NCBI RefSeq assembly: GCF_000004075.3
Contig: NC_026658.2
Coordinates: 22,742,075 to 22,806,074, forward strand
Source: Cucumis sativus
Lineage: Eukaryota; Streptophyta; Magnoliopsida; Cucurbitales; Cucurbitaceae
Reading direction: 5' to 3'
DNA length: 64,000 nt
Part shown: positions 37,737 through 48,791 of the stretch, in pieces
Layout of the letters: each line of letters begins with the position of its first letter
How positions within the stretch are numbered: position 1 is the stretch's first letter
Notes under the pieces: model-generated
What the model was told of the DNA's origin: nothing
Database searches by the model: none
Seen by the model: the letters and a program-made list of their open reading frames with translations, nothing else
Translations under genes and position numbers: made by a program

Positions 37737-38168
37737 TCAGTGAATGTCGGATTTGAAATGCGAACCCTGGTCAAGGAGGGACTTTAATTCAGCCTTGCAT
37801 ATGTTGTAGATCCACCGATGGGCGACGAAACTTTCTTTGAAATCTCTAGAGTTTTGCTCCGAATCGATTGTGTTTTCAACGCTTGGGATGTCCCTGATGT
37901 TGCCACTAGGTTGTGATGTGTATGAGTGTGGAGAACGAAGGAGTTTGCAGAAATCAAAGAAGTCAGCTGAAACGTCAAAGATAGAACGGTTACGTTTCTT
38001 TGATAGGGTGGCTGGAGTATTGTCGCCAACGACGACGGAGGCGGTGGGATTGGTCTCCATGGCCTTAGGTTGATTTCCTCGAGAAACATTTGGAGTAGTC
38101 GCTGGCATTTGGAGAGGTCGAGTGTGACTGTTCGAATCTAATGGATTAGTCGGCAAAGTGAGGTTCAA
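37737..38168 (-). CDS. Hypothetical protein, 143 codons, probably part of a CACTA element
   Basis: Open frame starting MNLTLPTNPLDSN and ending HFKSDIH. The middle part KKRNRSIFDVSADFFDFCKLL is normal in composition and could be a real exon. I do not recognise a family. Its start is about 235 bp inside a CACTA terminus and it reads inward from it, so it may be the first exon of a transposon gene or a captured host fragment. No downstream exon could be assigned. It could equally be a chance frame. Confidence 0.35.
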   Translation of the reverse strand: MNLTLPTNPLDSNSHTRPLQMPATTPNVSRGNQPKAMETNPTASVVVGDNTPATLSKKRNRSIFDVSADFFDFCKLLRSPHSYTSQPSGNIRDIPSVENTIDSEQNSRDFKESFVAHRWIYNICKAELKSLLDQGSHFKSDIH

Positions 38169-38224
38169 AGAGGAAAACGATTTAGAGAAAGGGCGTGAGG
38201 TTTCACGTTTTTTAGGATATTTTA

Positions 38225-38403
38225 TAAGTTTTATTTTAATGAATAAATTTTTAATACTTTTAAATTTTATGACAACAAATAATTGTCACGTAAAGGTAAA
38301 ATCGCCAAAAGCCTGAATTTTGACATTTTATGACAATTTTTTCTTCTCTTCTTTTAATTTGTGTTTTAATGAACGATCATAGAATGTCATTTTTCTTGTA
38401 GTG
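38225..38403 (-). mobile_element. Terminus of a CACTA (En/Spm) DNA transposon
   Basis: 38390-38403 reads TTTTTCTTGTAGTG, the reverse complement of CACTACAAGAAAAA, the terminal inverted repeat of plant CACTA elements. Short subterminal motifs repeat inside it: ATTTTATGACAA at about 38265 and 38325, and the related GAATGTCATTTT at 38381. The element extends leftward. No opposite CACTACAAGAAA end was found in the window to the left, so it is truncated or its other end has diverged. Confidence 0.7.
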
Positions 38404-39179
38404 ATAATAATCACACTAAAATAGAAAACATATGAACACATAAATAAAAATGGGAAGAAAAATACAAATATTTCAACAATGGGCCAACAATTGAGTGATA
38501 GTGATACACACCTCGTATTCCACCATAAGATAGAGGGTTAGTCGAGGTTTGCCTCGCAAATATGAAATTTCAATGAGCCCCTTTAGTGAAGATGACAGTG
38601 AGAGTTAGGGTTTGAGTGAGCGACATGGATCTTAGAAGAGGACAATTGCGAAAAATGGTGCCCAACCAAGGATTGAATCATTGAACACAACTCATGTTTT
38701 AACTAGTACACTTGTTTACTTTCTTCTTTTTTTGGTTTAACATCATATTGAGTTTGATGATACGTGACATTATAAACAAAACACGGAGAGAATAATTTGG
38801 ATCATAATTTTTAAGACAATCGGTAATGTGAGAAAAAAAGAAAAAAAAGGAAAACACACGTAGAATAATTTGCATTAAGCTATGAAGACTTTATTGATCA
38901 TTTTTGTTGGGATAAAGTTTAAAAAAAGACAGTGGGTGTTACCATATACAACCAAGCCAATTGACTTGACTTAATTAACTTATGTACACTAATCGAATCA
39001 ATGAGACATATGCAAATTCAATTTCATATCAATTGTATTAAGATCATCTAGAGCGAGTTAGATTGAGTAGTATATATTTAGTTTTCAAGCACCTAACTAA
39101 ATATTTATGCAATTCAATTCTATGGTTGGATTGATCACAAGCAATCCTAACCTGTTGCTTCAAGTGAAAAAAACAACAC

Positions 39180-39495
39180 ACAACCCTAGTCATACAAGTC
39201 GTTGGTTCATAACAAGATGTAATCAAGAAATCACCGATCGTACGATGTCTCATGATACATATTTCAATAAGAACATAATTGAATCCACAACTAAAAGACA
39301 ATTCGATTCCAAACTCACAATTAATTAAAATACACAACCTAGTTATTCAAGTCACAACCTAGTTATACAAGTCTTTGGTTCATCATCATAAGGTGTAATC
39401 AAGAAATCACCAATTGCAAGATGTCATGATACATATTCCAATAAAAACAGAATTGAATCAACATTTAAAAGACAATTTGGTTCCAAACTATAAAG
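39180..39495. repeat. ~173-bp tandem duplication
   Basis: CCTAGTCATACAAGTCGTTGG near 39185 recurs as CCTAGTTATACAAGTCTTTGG near 39358. Both are followed by TGTAATCAAGAAATCACC, a CATGATACATATT block and AAAAGACAATT. The copies have diverged moderately. Confidence 0.8.
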
Positions 39496-40109
39496 AAACT
39501 GAATTCCAACATTAGTTATTTAACTTTCTCTAATTTCTTATGTCATTGAAAGCACCTACAAATATAAAGGTGTATTCAAAATTAACTAGTTTTTAGACAT
39601 ACTCTTTCATCTACAAGAGAGCACAAAAGAGAAAAGAAATAGCTAATGTACTTATCTTCAATATAAAGGAAAGATCCTTTTCCATGGACATAGGCTGCAA
39701 TGGTACACTTTCTGAGGCTTGGGAGACTGTATTCACAGGGATCTACGTATGTTAGAAAGACGAACAACATTGTTACCGGCCACTTCAGTACTCAGTCGAA
39801 GCTACTTTAAGTCAAGCAAGGTGGTAGGAAGACTTGCCCGAAATTGTTTTTTGGACCAAAATATAGGAAAAGAGTGAGTAATCGAACAACTGATGCCCTT
39901 AGTCAGAAAAATGATCATACGATTCGAAGAATGTTAGCTCGTATATAGACAAGTCAAATTGATGGCCCAATGTGGGACGCATCGAGAGAATCCTTGCAGA
40001 AAACCTTTATCGCTCAAAATGATGCAAGTTTGGTTAAGACCGGTAAGACATAACAAAAGAATTGGGTCCAGTTACTGAAGGTAGCATGATTTTGTTTTAA
40101 TGCTATGAT

Positions 40110-40262
40110 GATAGAAGTCTACCACTAATAGGCAGGGATAGAAGTCTACCAGTGGTAGACAGTGATATCAATTTCTATCACCGATAAAAACTATAAATTT
40201 CCGTCAATGTCTATCTGATAGAAACTGATAATTCTCTATCAATGATAGAACTGAGAGAAGCC
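40110..40262. repeat. Cluster of TCTATC/GATAGA hairpins
   Basis: Contains GATAGAAGTCTACCA twice (near 40110 and 40140) and TCTATCAATGATAGAACTG near its end, with further TCTATC/GATAAA pairs between. Same hairpin motif as the 3.1-5.4 kb array, but no tandem period. May be a decayed short element. Confidence 0.55.
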
Positions 40263-40773
40263 AATAGAAAGAAATTTCGTGGATCAATTACATGCTATCA
40301 AATCTTCTATTTTTAATTATTTGTTCATACGAAGCAAGCTAATACATTCTCAACCCTGTAGAACCAAAAAGACAAAAAATCCACTTTCAATCATTCTTTT
40401 TAATGCTAGCTTCTAATCCTCTCACTTGATCTCTCTCTAATTTTCAAGTTAAGTCTACCTCCCGTCTCACTTGAATGCTACATGTGATATATAAACTTTG
40501 ATGCAAATAGATATCATTTTCTTTAACTGATAAGAAGATATCAACTATCAATTTGAAAGATATCCAGTATGGAAAGAAAAAAACAGTGATTAGTTTTTGG
40601 GATTTAGGTTTCTAGAGACTTTTTTTTTTTGGTATTTCACCATATAGGACTTGAGTTAAAAAATCCCCAGATAAATTCTATGAAATTTTGCAATTTCCAC
40701 TACGACGGCATACAAACTCCGGCGATCGACGCCTTGACGACATTACTCACACCGCAAAACCCACGCATTTGAG

Positions 40774-41010
40774 ATGCGTTCCCTCCCTGGGCCACGCGCG
40801 ACACCCACGCAGATAGATGCTGTGCGTTATTCTCCGGTGATTAATTGCCAACAGGTTTTGACCCACAAATCTGATTTGCATCTCGAGCCCGACTTCGAAC
40901 GGCTTCGCATCATCAGTGTTCTTGGCTGCAAGTTGCAATTTCAAGCCCGCGAACAGAGAAGGCGTTGTTTCGTCTCTAAAGAGTTCGACAAAGTTCAGTT
41001 CAAGAGATGA
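40774..41010 (+). other. Upstream open reading frame overlapping the PPR start codon
   Basis: A 78-codon frame begins MRSLPGPRATP and ends KVQFKR. Its TGA stop shares bases with the PPR ATG (ATGA at 41007-41010). If the transcript starts upstream of 40774 it would reduce or couple translation of the main frame. It could also be an old N-terminus put out of frame. No domain is recognised. Confidence 0.4.
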
Positions 41011-43232
41011 AATTCAATGTCAAGTCTATTGGGGAGAAAGGAAGCTATGTCTTTACTCAAAATTTAAGAATTTCCCAGTTGGGAAGATCAGGTCGCATTG
41101 AAGAAGCTGTTGCAGTTTTCTTGCAGATGACTGAGAGGAACATTGTGACGTATAATTCGATGATATCTGCCTATGCCAAAAATGGAAGGATAGCAAATGC
41201 ACGCGAGTTGTTTGATTTAATGCCTCAAAGAAATTTGGTTTCATGGAACTCCATGATCGCGGGTTACTTGCACAATGAGTTAGTTGAGGATGCAGCCAGA
41301 CTGTTTGATAGAATGTTTAAAAGAGACATCTACTCGTGGACTTTGATGATAACTTGTTACACTCGTATTGGTGAGCTTGAGAAAGCAAGGGAACTTTTCA
41401 ATTTGCTTCCTGACAAGCAAGACACAGTTTGTCGGAATGCACTTATTGCTGGTTATGCGAAGAAGAGACTGTTCCGCGAGGCGAAAAAGCTATTTGATGA
41501 AATGTTGGTTAAGAATGTAGTTTCATGGAATTCTATATTATCAGGCTACACAAAGAATGGGAAGATGCAGTTAGGGCTGCAGTTCTTTGAAGCCATGGGA
41601 GAAAGGAATGTGGTTTCATGGAATTTGATGGTTGATGGATACGTTGGGGTTGGTGATTTGGATTCTGCCTGGATGTTTTTCAAGAAAATTCCAACCCCAA
41701 ATGTGGTATCCTGGGTGACAATGCTCTCTGGTTTTGCACATTATGGTAGGATGACTGAGGCTCGAAATCTCTTTAACGAGATGCCAACTAAGAATTTGGT
41801 TTCTTGGAATGCTATGATTGGAGCTTATGTACGAGAAAACCAAATTGACGATGCTTATAAACTATTTATGGAAATGCCAGAAAAGGACTCTGTATCGTGG
41901 ACTGCTATGATCAACGGGTATGTTCGAGTTGGCAAACTTTTGCAGGCAAGGGAAATTTTAAATCTAATGCCTTATAAGAATATTGCCGCTCAAACAGCAA
42001 TGATCAATGGATATCTACAAAGTGGTAGAATGGATGAAGCCAACGAAATTTTTAGTCAAATTTCTGTGCGTGATAGTGTTTGTTGGAACTCCATGATCAC
42101 TGGCTACGCACATTGTGGAAGAACGGATGAAGCTCTCCGTTTGTTTCAAGAAATGGTATGTAAAGATATGGTTTCATGGAATACTATGATTGCTGCTTAT
42201 GCTCAAGCAGGACAAATGGATAAAGCACTCGAAATGTTCAATGAAATGCAAGAAAGGAATGTTGTCTCTTGGAATTCTCTGATTACAGGATATGTACAAA
42301 ACGGATTGTACTTCGAGGCACTGAATTGTTTCATATTGATGAAACAGCAAGGAGAGAAGCCTGATCAAACAACTATTGTATGTTGCTTGCGAGCATCTGC
42401 CAATCTTGCAGCGTTGAATGTTGGAGTTCAACTTCACCATCTCACTATCAAGACTGGTTTTGGCAACGACTTATTCGTTAAAAACGCAATATTGACCATG
42501 TATGCAAAAAGTGGAAGAGTCCCTGAAGCTGAAAATGTATTTGCTGAGATAAAAAATAAAGATGTGGTCTCGTGGAATTCTTTGATAGCTGGATATGCAT
42601 TAAATGGGTGTGGAAAAGAAGCTGTTGAACTTTTTGAAGTGATGCCACTAAGAGGTATCATCCCTGATGAAGTTACATTCACGGGCTTGTTATCTGCTTG
42701 CAATCATGGTGGTTTTGTGGATCAGGGTTTGAATTTGTTTAAGAGCATGACTGAGACATATTCAATAAAACCCCAGTCAGAACACTATGCTTGTGTGATC
42801 AACTTGCTCGGTCGGGTGGGTAGGTTAGAAGAAGCTGTAGAAATCGTGCAGGGGATGAAAACTGTGTCAAGTGCAAAAATATGGGGTGCATTGCTCTGGG
42901 CATGTAGGATACATCACAATTTGGAGCTAGCTAAGTATTCGGCTGAGAGGCTTTTAGCACTCGAACCACAAAATGCTTCAAATTATGTATTATTATCGAA
43001 CATGCATGCTGAGGCAGGGAGATGGGATATGGTTGAGAGAGTCAGGGTATTAATGAAAGAAAATAAGGCTGAGAAGCAACCTGGCTGCAGTTGGATTGAA
43101 ATTGACAATCAATTGCACTGTTTTCTATCCAAAGCTCCCCCAGACTTGAGGCCAGAAATTTGCAACATATTGAAAACTGTTAGAAACACAGAGTGGATGT
43201 TGGATTATAGGAATATGCTTGATATATTATGA
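41007..43232 (+). CDS. Pentatricopeptide repeat protein, PLS class with E-type C-terminus
   Basis: A single intronless frame of 741 aa, typical of plant PPR genes. From about residue 20 it is almost entirely PPR units of about 31-35 residues, in which NVVSWNSMISGYxxNGxxxxA-type blocks recur throughout (for example VSWTAMINGYVRVGKL, VVSWNSLITGYVQNGL). Near the end are the long L/S-type units (PDEVTFTGLLSACNHGGF) and E-motif blocks (KIWGALLWACRIHHN, NYVLLSNMHAEAGRW, GCSWIEI). There is no DYW deaminase tail; the protein stops at MLDIL. Family members bind organelle RNA and usually assist C-to-U editing or processing. Family resemblance is to the At4g02750 group. The target transcript and organelle are unknown. 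The N-terminus is short and not a clear transit peptide. Convergent with the APO gene about 1 kb away. Confidence 0.92.
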   Translation: MKFNVKSIGEKGSYVFTQNLRISQLGRSGRIEEAVAVFLQMTERNIVTYNSMISAYAKNGRIANARELFDLMPQRNLVSWNSMIAGYLHNELVEDAARLFDRMFKRDIYSWTLMITCYTRIGELEKARELFNLLPDKQDTVCRNALIAGYAKKRLFREAKKLFDEMLVKNVVSWNSILSGYTKNGKMQLGLQFFEAMGERNVVSWNLMVDGYVGVGDLDSAWMFFKKIPTPNVVSWVTMLSGFAHYGRMTEARNLFNEMPTKNLVSWNAMIGAYVRENQIDDAYKLFMEMPEKDSVSWTAMINGYVRVGKLLQAREILNLMPYKNIAAQTAMINGYLQSGRMDEANEIFSQISVRDSVCWNSMITGYAHCGRTDEALRLFQEMVCKDMVSWNTMIAAYAQAGQMDKALEMFNEMQERNVVSWNSLITGYVQNGLYFEALNCFILMKQQGEKPDQTTIVCCLRASANLAALNVGVQLHHLTIKTGFGNDLFVKNAILTMYAKSGRVPEAENVFAEIKNKDVVSWNSLIAGYALNGCGKEAVELFEVMPLRGIIPDEVTFTGLLSACNHGGFVDQGLNLFKSMTETYSIKPQSEHYACVINLLGRVGRLEEAVEIVQGMKTVSSAKIWGALLWACRIHHNLELAKYSAERLLALEPQNASNYVLLSNMHAEAGRWDMVERVRVLMKENKAEKQPGCSWIEIDNQLHCFLSKAPPDLRPEICNILKTVRNTEWMLDYRNMLDIL

Positions 43233-44234
43233 GAAACTGCTGATAGTACATAGATGAAGAGTGGTTTTGGAGGTTTTTCATACTCTCTAACTTTTTTCTA
43301 GATGAACCAAGGTCGGAACATGTATGAAATTTTCAATTTATGTTTTGAGTAAACATTAACAATTGAATGATAGTTGATCCATTGCAAGTTCAGCTTTAGA
43401 TATGTATAGATATAAAAGGAAAGAAAATAAACTTTTATTGATGAGAAAAAGAAAAAAAAAAAAGTGATGGAAATCATGTCAACCTAAACAGATTACAGAA
43501 AATTAATACAGCTGAAATATTAATGATCGATCGAATATTCGTACTAAAAGGGACCTTCTTCTGAACACAAGAACTTGGCATCTTCTCGTCTTGTCTTCAA
43601 AGTCCTTCAATGCCTCTCATTTTTCCATTAAGTTGCCAAGGTAACGTTTCAATCCTAACTTTGTCGTTGAAGGTAGCTTTAAATTGAATTTGGTAAGAGA
43701 AATTCTTCGTTTAAAAGGAAGCCACAGCCACAGGAACATCTTTGATATGATGACAAACAGAAAGGCAAAAAGAAGTTCATACAAAAAATAAACTTGAGCT
43801 ACTGATTTTTTTACTTGTCAATATCCTTTGCTGACATTACAAATTTCCAATTTCAAGACTCGTCACAACATACAACATAACTGTAAGAGGCTCCTTCTAC
43901 TTCATATTTTCATTCTGAATTTCACAATTATAGATCTCGAAGTCAATCAACAAGTTAAAGCGGCATCTATCAAGTATTCAAATGGTTGAAGGTCAGGAAA
44001 TCTTAACTATACAAACAAGGGGATCAAGGAAGACACTGTAACAAGGAAATCTAGTCAAACCTTAATATACATCTGATATCCTCACTTTTCTAACTGCTCT
44101 TAATGTAGCATCTAAGCTGTAGTTCCATCAACTGTTGATGTTTAAAATTTATCTCTTCAGAAACTCGAAGATAAGAATAGAGGTCTTGGGACAGACCTGT
44201 GCAGATGAAATCGCCATGACTTTGGCCAACGCAA
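43233..44234. other. Convergent 3' flanks of the PPR and APO genes
   Basis: About 1 kb between two facing stop codons. It likely holds both 3' UTRs. A 119-codon plus-strand frame starting at 44135 runs into the APO coding sequence and is an antisense shadow. Confidence 0.55.
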
Positions 44235-46687
44235 TTATGCAACAGATCGCGCCTCCTCGCTATCAGGAAGGACTATGTCTAGCCTCATCATTGGCAAGTA
44301 TTTCTTGGGGATCGTTGCGCCTGCCTGAATACACACTTCAACTACAGCAGGAGCTTTACCATAAAACCTCTTCAATGTACCAATCAATGGCGGACCTTTT
44401 GGATCACGGACATGCCAAACATAATTGCGAGGCAGTACTTCGTCTAAAGTTGCATCCTGCCAACCATGCTTTCCATCCCTCCACTGGTGCTTAAATTCTC
44501 CACATAGTTTAGCATTATGACCCCATGGTCCTACATGAACCTCAGGGCAGTACCCACAAGCCTTCACTGTATACTTCTTCATCAACATCCTTACACCATA
44601 CCTAACAGTTTCATATGCTGCGATTGTTTCTTGAGCAATTCTAGGGACATCTTCAGGTAGAGGAGGTGCAAATCGTTGAGGAGCCCCTTGTGTATCGAAA
44701 TCAAGAAGAGGGTAAGAATCACAAGATTTCCAAGGTTTAGGCTCCTCCATATTTCCACCTCGATCAATTACCTTCTTTCCAATCATTTGGATGGGTTTAG
44801 TTCTTCTACGTGAAGGATACTCCGGTATATCCACACCGGCCTGGATGCAGAGCTCTACAACAGCTGGAATTCTATCATATTCGAATCGTGTTTCATGCTT
44901 AATGCGCCGGCCAAAAGGATCATAAAGATGGTATGACTCAATAGGGACTAAGACATCATTAATAGAACCTGTGACCCATGAGTGGAAGCTTCGACGCGTT
45001 GCACTGGTAGCACCAAGACAATCTTGAATATGGTGGCCTGAATGGGCTACATGAACTTCTGAACATTCCCTACACAGAATCAAAAGACATTTGCTATTCA
45101 GCATAACTATGGATTTTAAATTTAGCATGCTGAAAGACTAGAAGGACAGAGCCAAACGAGCTCGCTAAAAATATTTCATATTAAAACTTCTTGACCAGAA
45201 AAGAACAACCTGCAAGCATATACTGGAATAACATGTAAAAGATGTGAAAGGCCCTTAATCAAAATTTTCCAAGCATCCATTACTTGATGAGCAACAGGTA
45301 TCAAATCAGGTACAAGTAAACCATTTTTCCCAGGTTCAAGTGGTTTCTCTATACCCCTTTGTGCAAGCTCTTTGTCAGCTCTCGCAGCCCGCTTTATTTG
45401 CTTTATGGGAATAGGATAAGGTTTCTTTTTCTTTTTAGGCAATATGGCTGGAAGATCCACATTCTGGCGATACATGTCTTGTTTCTTCGAAACAGGTTCT
45501 TTTCCATATTCCTGACTGGTATAGGATAAAGTCCTTAATGCTGTTGGCACTTTTTGAGACAACAGTTTATGCGCAAACTGCAATAGAAGAATATTGCAAG
45601 ATCTTATTTCTCTCAGAGTTTCTCATAGGAAGTAGGAGAACCATTAAAAATCAATAGTAATTATCTTCAAGAATAAAGTGAGATAGTGACTCGCATAGAA
45701 GGATGCCCTCAAAATCTGAGATACAAATACAAGATGTAACAGAAACATCATTTTACTTAAACTGAGAGTATTCATGTTTTAACCATTTGGAAGGGTAATG
45801 ATTTCGAAGTAGGATTACAAACCAAGATATGATCTGGTAATATAAACATGTCTTGGTAAATGATCCAAAATCCATAGCCAGGCATGTCATTTCATCAACA
45901 GGATCACTAGAATCAAGAGAAAATCAAGCAAGAGAGTACTGAAATTTCGTAGAGATGATTTGGATAAGCATTTGAACCTTCGGTCGAAGAGTATATGATC
46001 CAAGTGCAGAAAGGTGCCGGCTTGTAAACTCCACATTACCAATGAGGATACCTAAAACATTCAATAAAATCAGTCCGATATAAGCTCAAGCCATTGTTCA
46101 ACAACAAAACATCTTTCAGACTTCAATTGGAATCAAATGGCAGTAGCTACTACGCAGTTATGGATGAACAACGCCTCCAATTAGTGAACAACAATGGAGC
46201 AATGAAGGACACTCTTTCTATAATTCAAAATGCTGTGGGTAAGAAGTATGACTAAATAGTTAGCTCGGACGACCAAATTCCCAATGGATCATTCCAATAG
46301 AAGAGCTTAATTTGGAAGAGATCAACCTATGGAGTCAGCCATGAAGTCATAAGTTAATCTGTCAAAATATAGAAACCTACCTATAGGGTTGTTCATGTAG
46401 CCATAAGTAAATTTCACTTAGTGTAGGGAGACCGACCCTCCTTAATGACTCGGAAAGTTAATGAGCAAATGACAGTTACAAAACCTATTTCTAGACAATC
46501 ATGAGAGGTAACGATATTTGAGGTATGCTCTACTCTTTAGCTCTCTAAACGAATGCTGACTTGATCCAATCCAATGAGTGATGGTGACCAAGCACCACAC
46601 CGATATGAATGGTGAGTTATCATCTATTGTCCTCGTCCTTTCAATTCCTCCCAGAGATTACAAATTTACGTATCAATACAAAAAATA

Positions 46688-46727
<40 letters not shown>

Positions 46728-46789
46728 AACCTACCCATTTGAGATGGGTCCCAAGAACAAGTAGAAACCGCCGGAAGTATCTGGAGCAT
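44235..46789 (-). CDS. APO4: APO protein 4-like, organelle RNA-binding (mitochondrial type)
   Basis: Four exons in transcript order: 46789-46735, 46051-45978, 45577-45210, 45069-44235. Total 1332 nt, 443 aa, with phase kept. The start MLQILPAVSTCSW precedes a Ser/Arg-containing, organelle-targeting-like N-terminus. Two zinc-finger-like motifs of pattern C-x2-C-x3-H-x5-H-x4-C are visible: CRECSEVHVAHSGHHIQDC (165-183) and CGYCPEVHVGPWGHNAKLC (337-355). Each is followed by the APO signature (VVELCIQAGVDIPEYPS; VVEVCIQAGATIPKKY). These two repeats define the plant-only APO family, which binds RNA and promotes intron splicing in plastids or mitochondria. Assignment to APO4 rests on overall similarity. 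Intron 1 has a long (GT)n run just inside its donor. Confidence 0.9.
46690..46720. repeat. (AC)n microsatellite in APO4 intron 1
   Basis: About 15 uninterrupted AC units. On the coding (minus) strand this is a (GT)n run beginning about 14 nt inside the 5' splice site at 46734. Confidence 0.97.
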
Positions 46790-48791
46790 CAAGTCACCGA
46801 TTCTCTAGCTGCCTTGTTGCCTTGAAAAAGAAACCAAACATATATCAGTCCCAACAGAACCGAAAAAACAGGAAGCATGGTAGTTACAACTACAACGACG
46901 ATGTATAGCAAACTTCAAATTACCAGAAACAAAAACGATGGAGAAATTGAGAGCTAAGGTATTATATAACAATAATTTCGAACAAATCAAAGATTTAAGT
47001 GCTTCAATTAGAGAAATTTGAAGAAGATAAACTATGAAGTTGAAGAAGGAGTGGTTGTTACCGCCGGAGCAGAGGTGGAGCGAAAAATAATCTGAGAAAT
47101 GTGGAGGCTGCGAAAATTTTTAAATGGACGCTTTTTTTTAATTATTTTTTTCAAATGTATTATAACAAAAGGAGGGTGAAAAGAACCGAAAGTGTGAGCC
47201 AGTAAAACTACATTCATCTTAGCTCTTTCTTTCTCATTACTTTTTCTTAAGTATTATGTTTAGAAATGTTCGATTTTTTTAATGAGTAAGCGCGGGTTTG
47301 GATTGATAACGAAAAAAATATTTTCAAAAAATTTACTTTTGTTTAATTTTTTTTTAAAAAAATGATTTAAAAGGTACTAACAAATATTTTAATTTTTTTC
47401 AAATTAATCCAAATTTTATTTTATTTTTGATCTTTATGATTTGTTTCTATTTCTTTTTCTTTTGATAAATTCTAATTTAAAATTTAAATTCGTTTTAAAA
47501 ATACTTTCAAATTTTAAAAAGTTTGAAACTATACATACTAATGCTAATTTTTTTTATATATAAAAAATAACATATTTTCACTTTTAATAGAATTTATCAT
47601 TTTATTTTCTGAAAAGCACTCTTGAACTTTTACGGTTGAATAATTCTAAAAACCTTAAAATTTAAAATTAATAAAAATTATTCAACCTTAACCACTCAAG
47701 AAAACTAAAAAAAAATGTCATTGTTATTCATATATGAGAATTTGAGTTTGAGTATGAGGGAAAGCAACATGTTAATTACTAAATTTGTATTGTTAAATGC
47801 TTTGTTGCTTCTTCTTTTTTCCAACTCATATGAGTCTATTTGTTGGGAGTAGTTAAGAATTATCAAAATCTATTTTCATTTTGTATATCCTAATTTATAT
47901 TATATACATTTATATGTATATCTATACTATATAAAAACAAAGACTTTAAATTGAAAATTTCTATTTCTCTTTAGTAATAGAGTTATGTAAAGTTACATTA
48001 AAACCTGATTTGGGTAGATTTGATTACATTTTGGTATTGTTTAAAAAATTTATATATCTATTTACTTGTAAATTTTGAATATTTGATATATTTGTAGGTT
48101 TTAGTATATTTCAAATGTAAATTAGTTTTACTCAAATATTTCAATTGGGATGACCCAAAATAAACGAAATAATAAGGGAGTCACGTGTCAAGATAAAATT
48201 GAAGGATCGTCTAAAGGAAAATTTTGCTCGCCGTACGAGAAACTCCCAATATTTTCTACACACATCTATGACCACCGCAAGCACAGCACAACAGAACGAC
48301 TCCCTACTCGCCACGTGTGAATTTCTCCACGTGGCATATAATAATTGGCTATCTTACTCAACACTTTCCACGTAGATTCTTCACATAATAAATACCCAAA
48401 CTTCCCTCCCTCCCTCGCCTTCAGTGTTTGCTATTAGTAGAAAGAATTATTTTTTCTTTTGATTTTGATGATTTTCCATTAACATTTTTCTCGTCAACCA
48501 TACAAAATTTCACACACCGGAGCTTCGTCTATGGAGAATGCGATCCAAGTTTTGCTGGTTTAATTCTCCTTTTGAGTCGCCATTGTTCCTCTTTGTTACC
48601 TAAATCTTCTGCTTCATCCTCTTTTCCTTTTTGGATTTCCAGACCATCTGCCTTTTCCGGTAGATTTTTCTGTTTCGTACTCGTGTTTTTTCTTTTTGTA
48701 AACCATTGTTAATTTGAAGTTTTTTCGTTCTGATGATTTGCGTTTTTAATTGAATGTTCGTTTTGTTTTTTTTAGAGCTGAAGAGTAGAGA
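46790..48791. other. Divergent promoter region between APO4 and HSP70-17
   Basis: About 2 kb between two divergent start codons. The central 47220-48150 is very AT-rich with no feature seen. The right third holds the G-box cluster and the HSP70-17 leader. A likely 5' UTR intron runs from a GTAGAT donor near 48660 to a TTTTTTTAG acceptor near 48775. Confidence 0.55.
48182..48373 (+). promoter_or_regulatory. G-box/CCACG cluster in the HSP70-17 promoter
   Basis: CACGTG occurs at 48182-48187, 48312-48317 and 48328-48333, and CCACGT at 48368-48373. An inverted CCAAT box (ATTGG) lies at 48344-48348. ACGT-core sites with CCAAT boxes are the binding context of ER-stress bZIP factors, but the spacing here is not that of a textbook ERSE. 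A TATA-like AATAAATA follows near 48387. Confidence 0.5.

Larger units (their letters stand above)
38404..41006. other. Spacer upstream of the PPR gene
   Basis: Includes the tandem duplication at 39180-39495, a TCTATC/GATAGA hairpin cluster at 40110-40260, and the leader region of the PPR gene (40720-41006), which is richer in GC. No other gene is recognised. Confidence 0.45.

Noticed and set aside
42174..42703. Minus-strand frames opposite the PPR gene
   Set aside because: Antisense shadows of repeated PPR codons.
44135..44494. 119-codon plus-strand frame overlapping the APO4 3' end
   Set aside because: Antisense shadow of the APO4 last exon, which has a clear conserved protein on the minus strand.
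48340..48373. Canonical ERSE in the HSP70-17 promoter
   Set aside because: The inverted CCAAT box and the CCACG are about 19 bp apart in the wrong arrangement for ERSE-I or ERSE-II, so only a G-box cluster is claimed.
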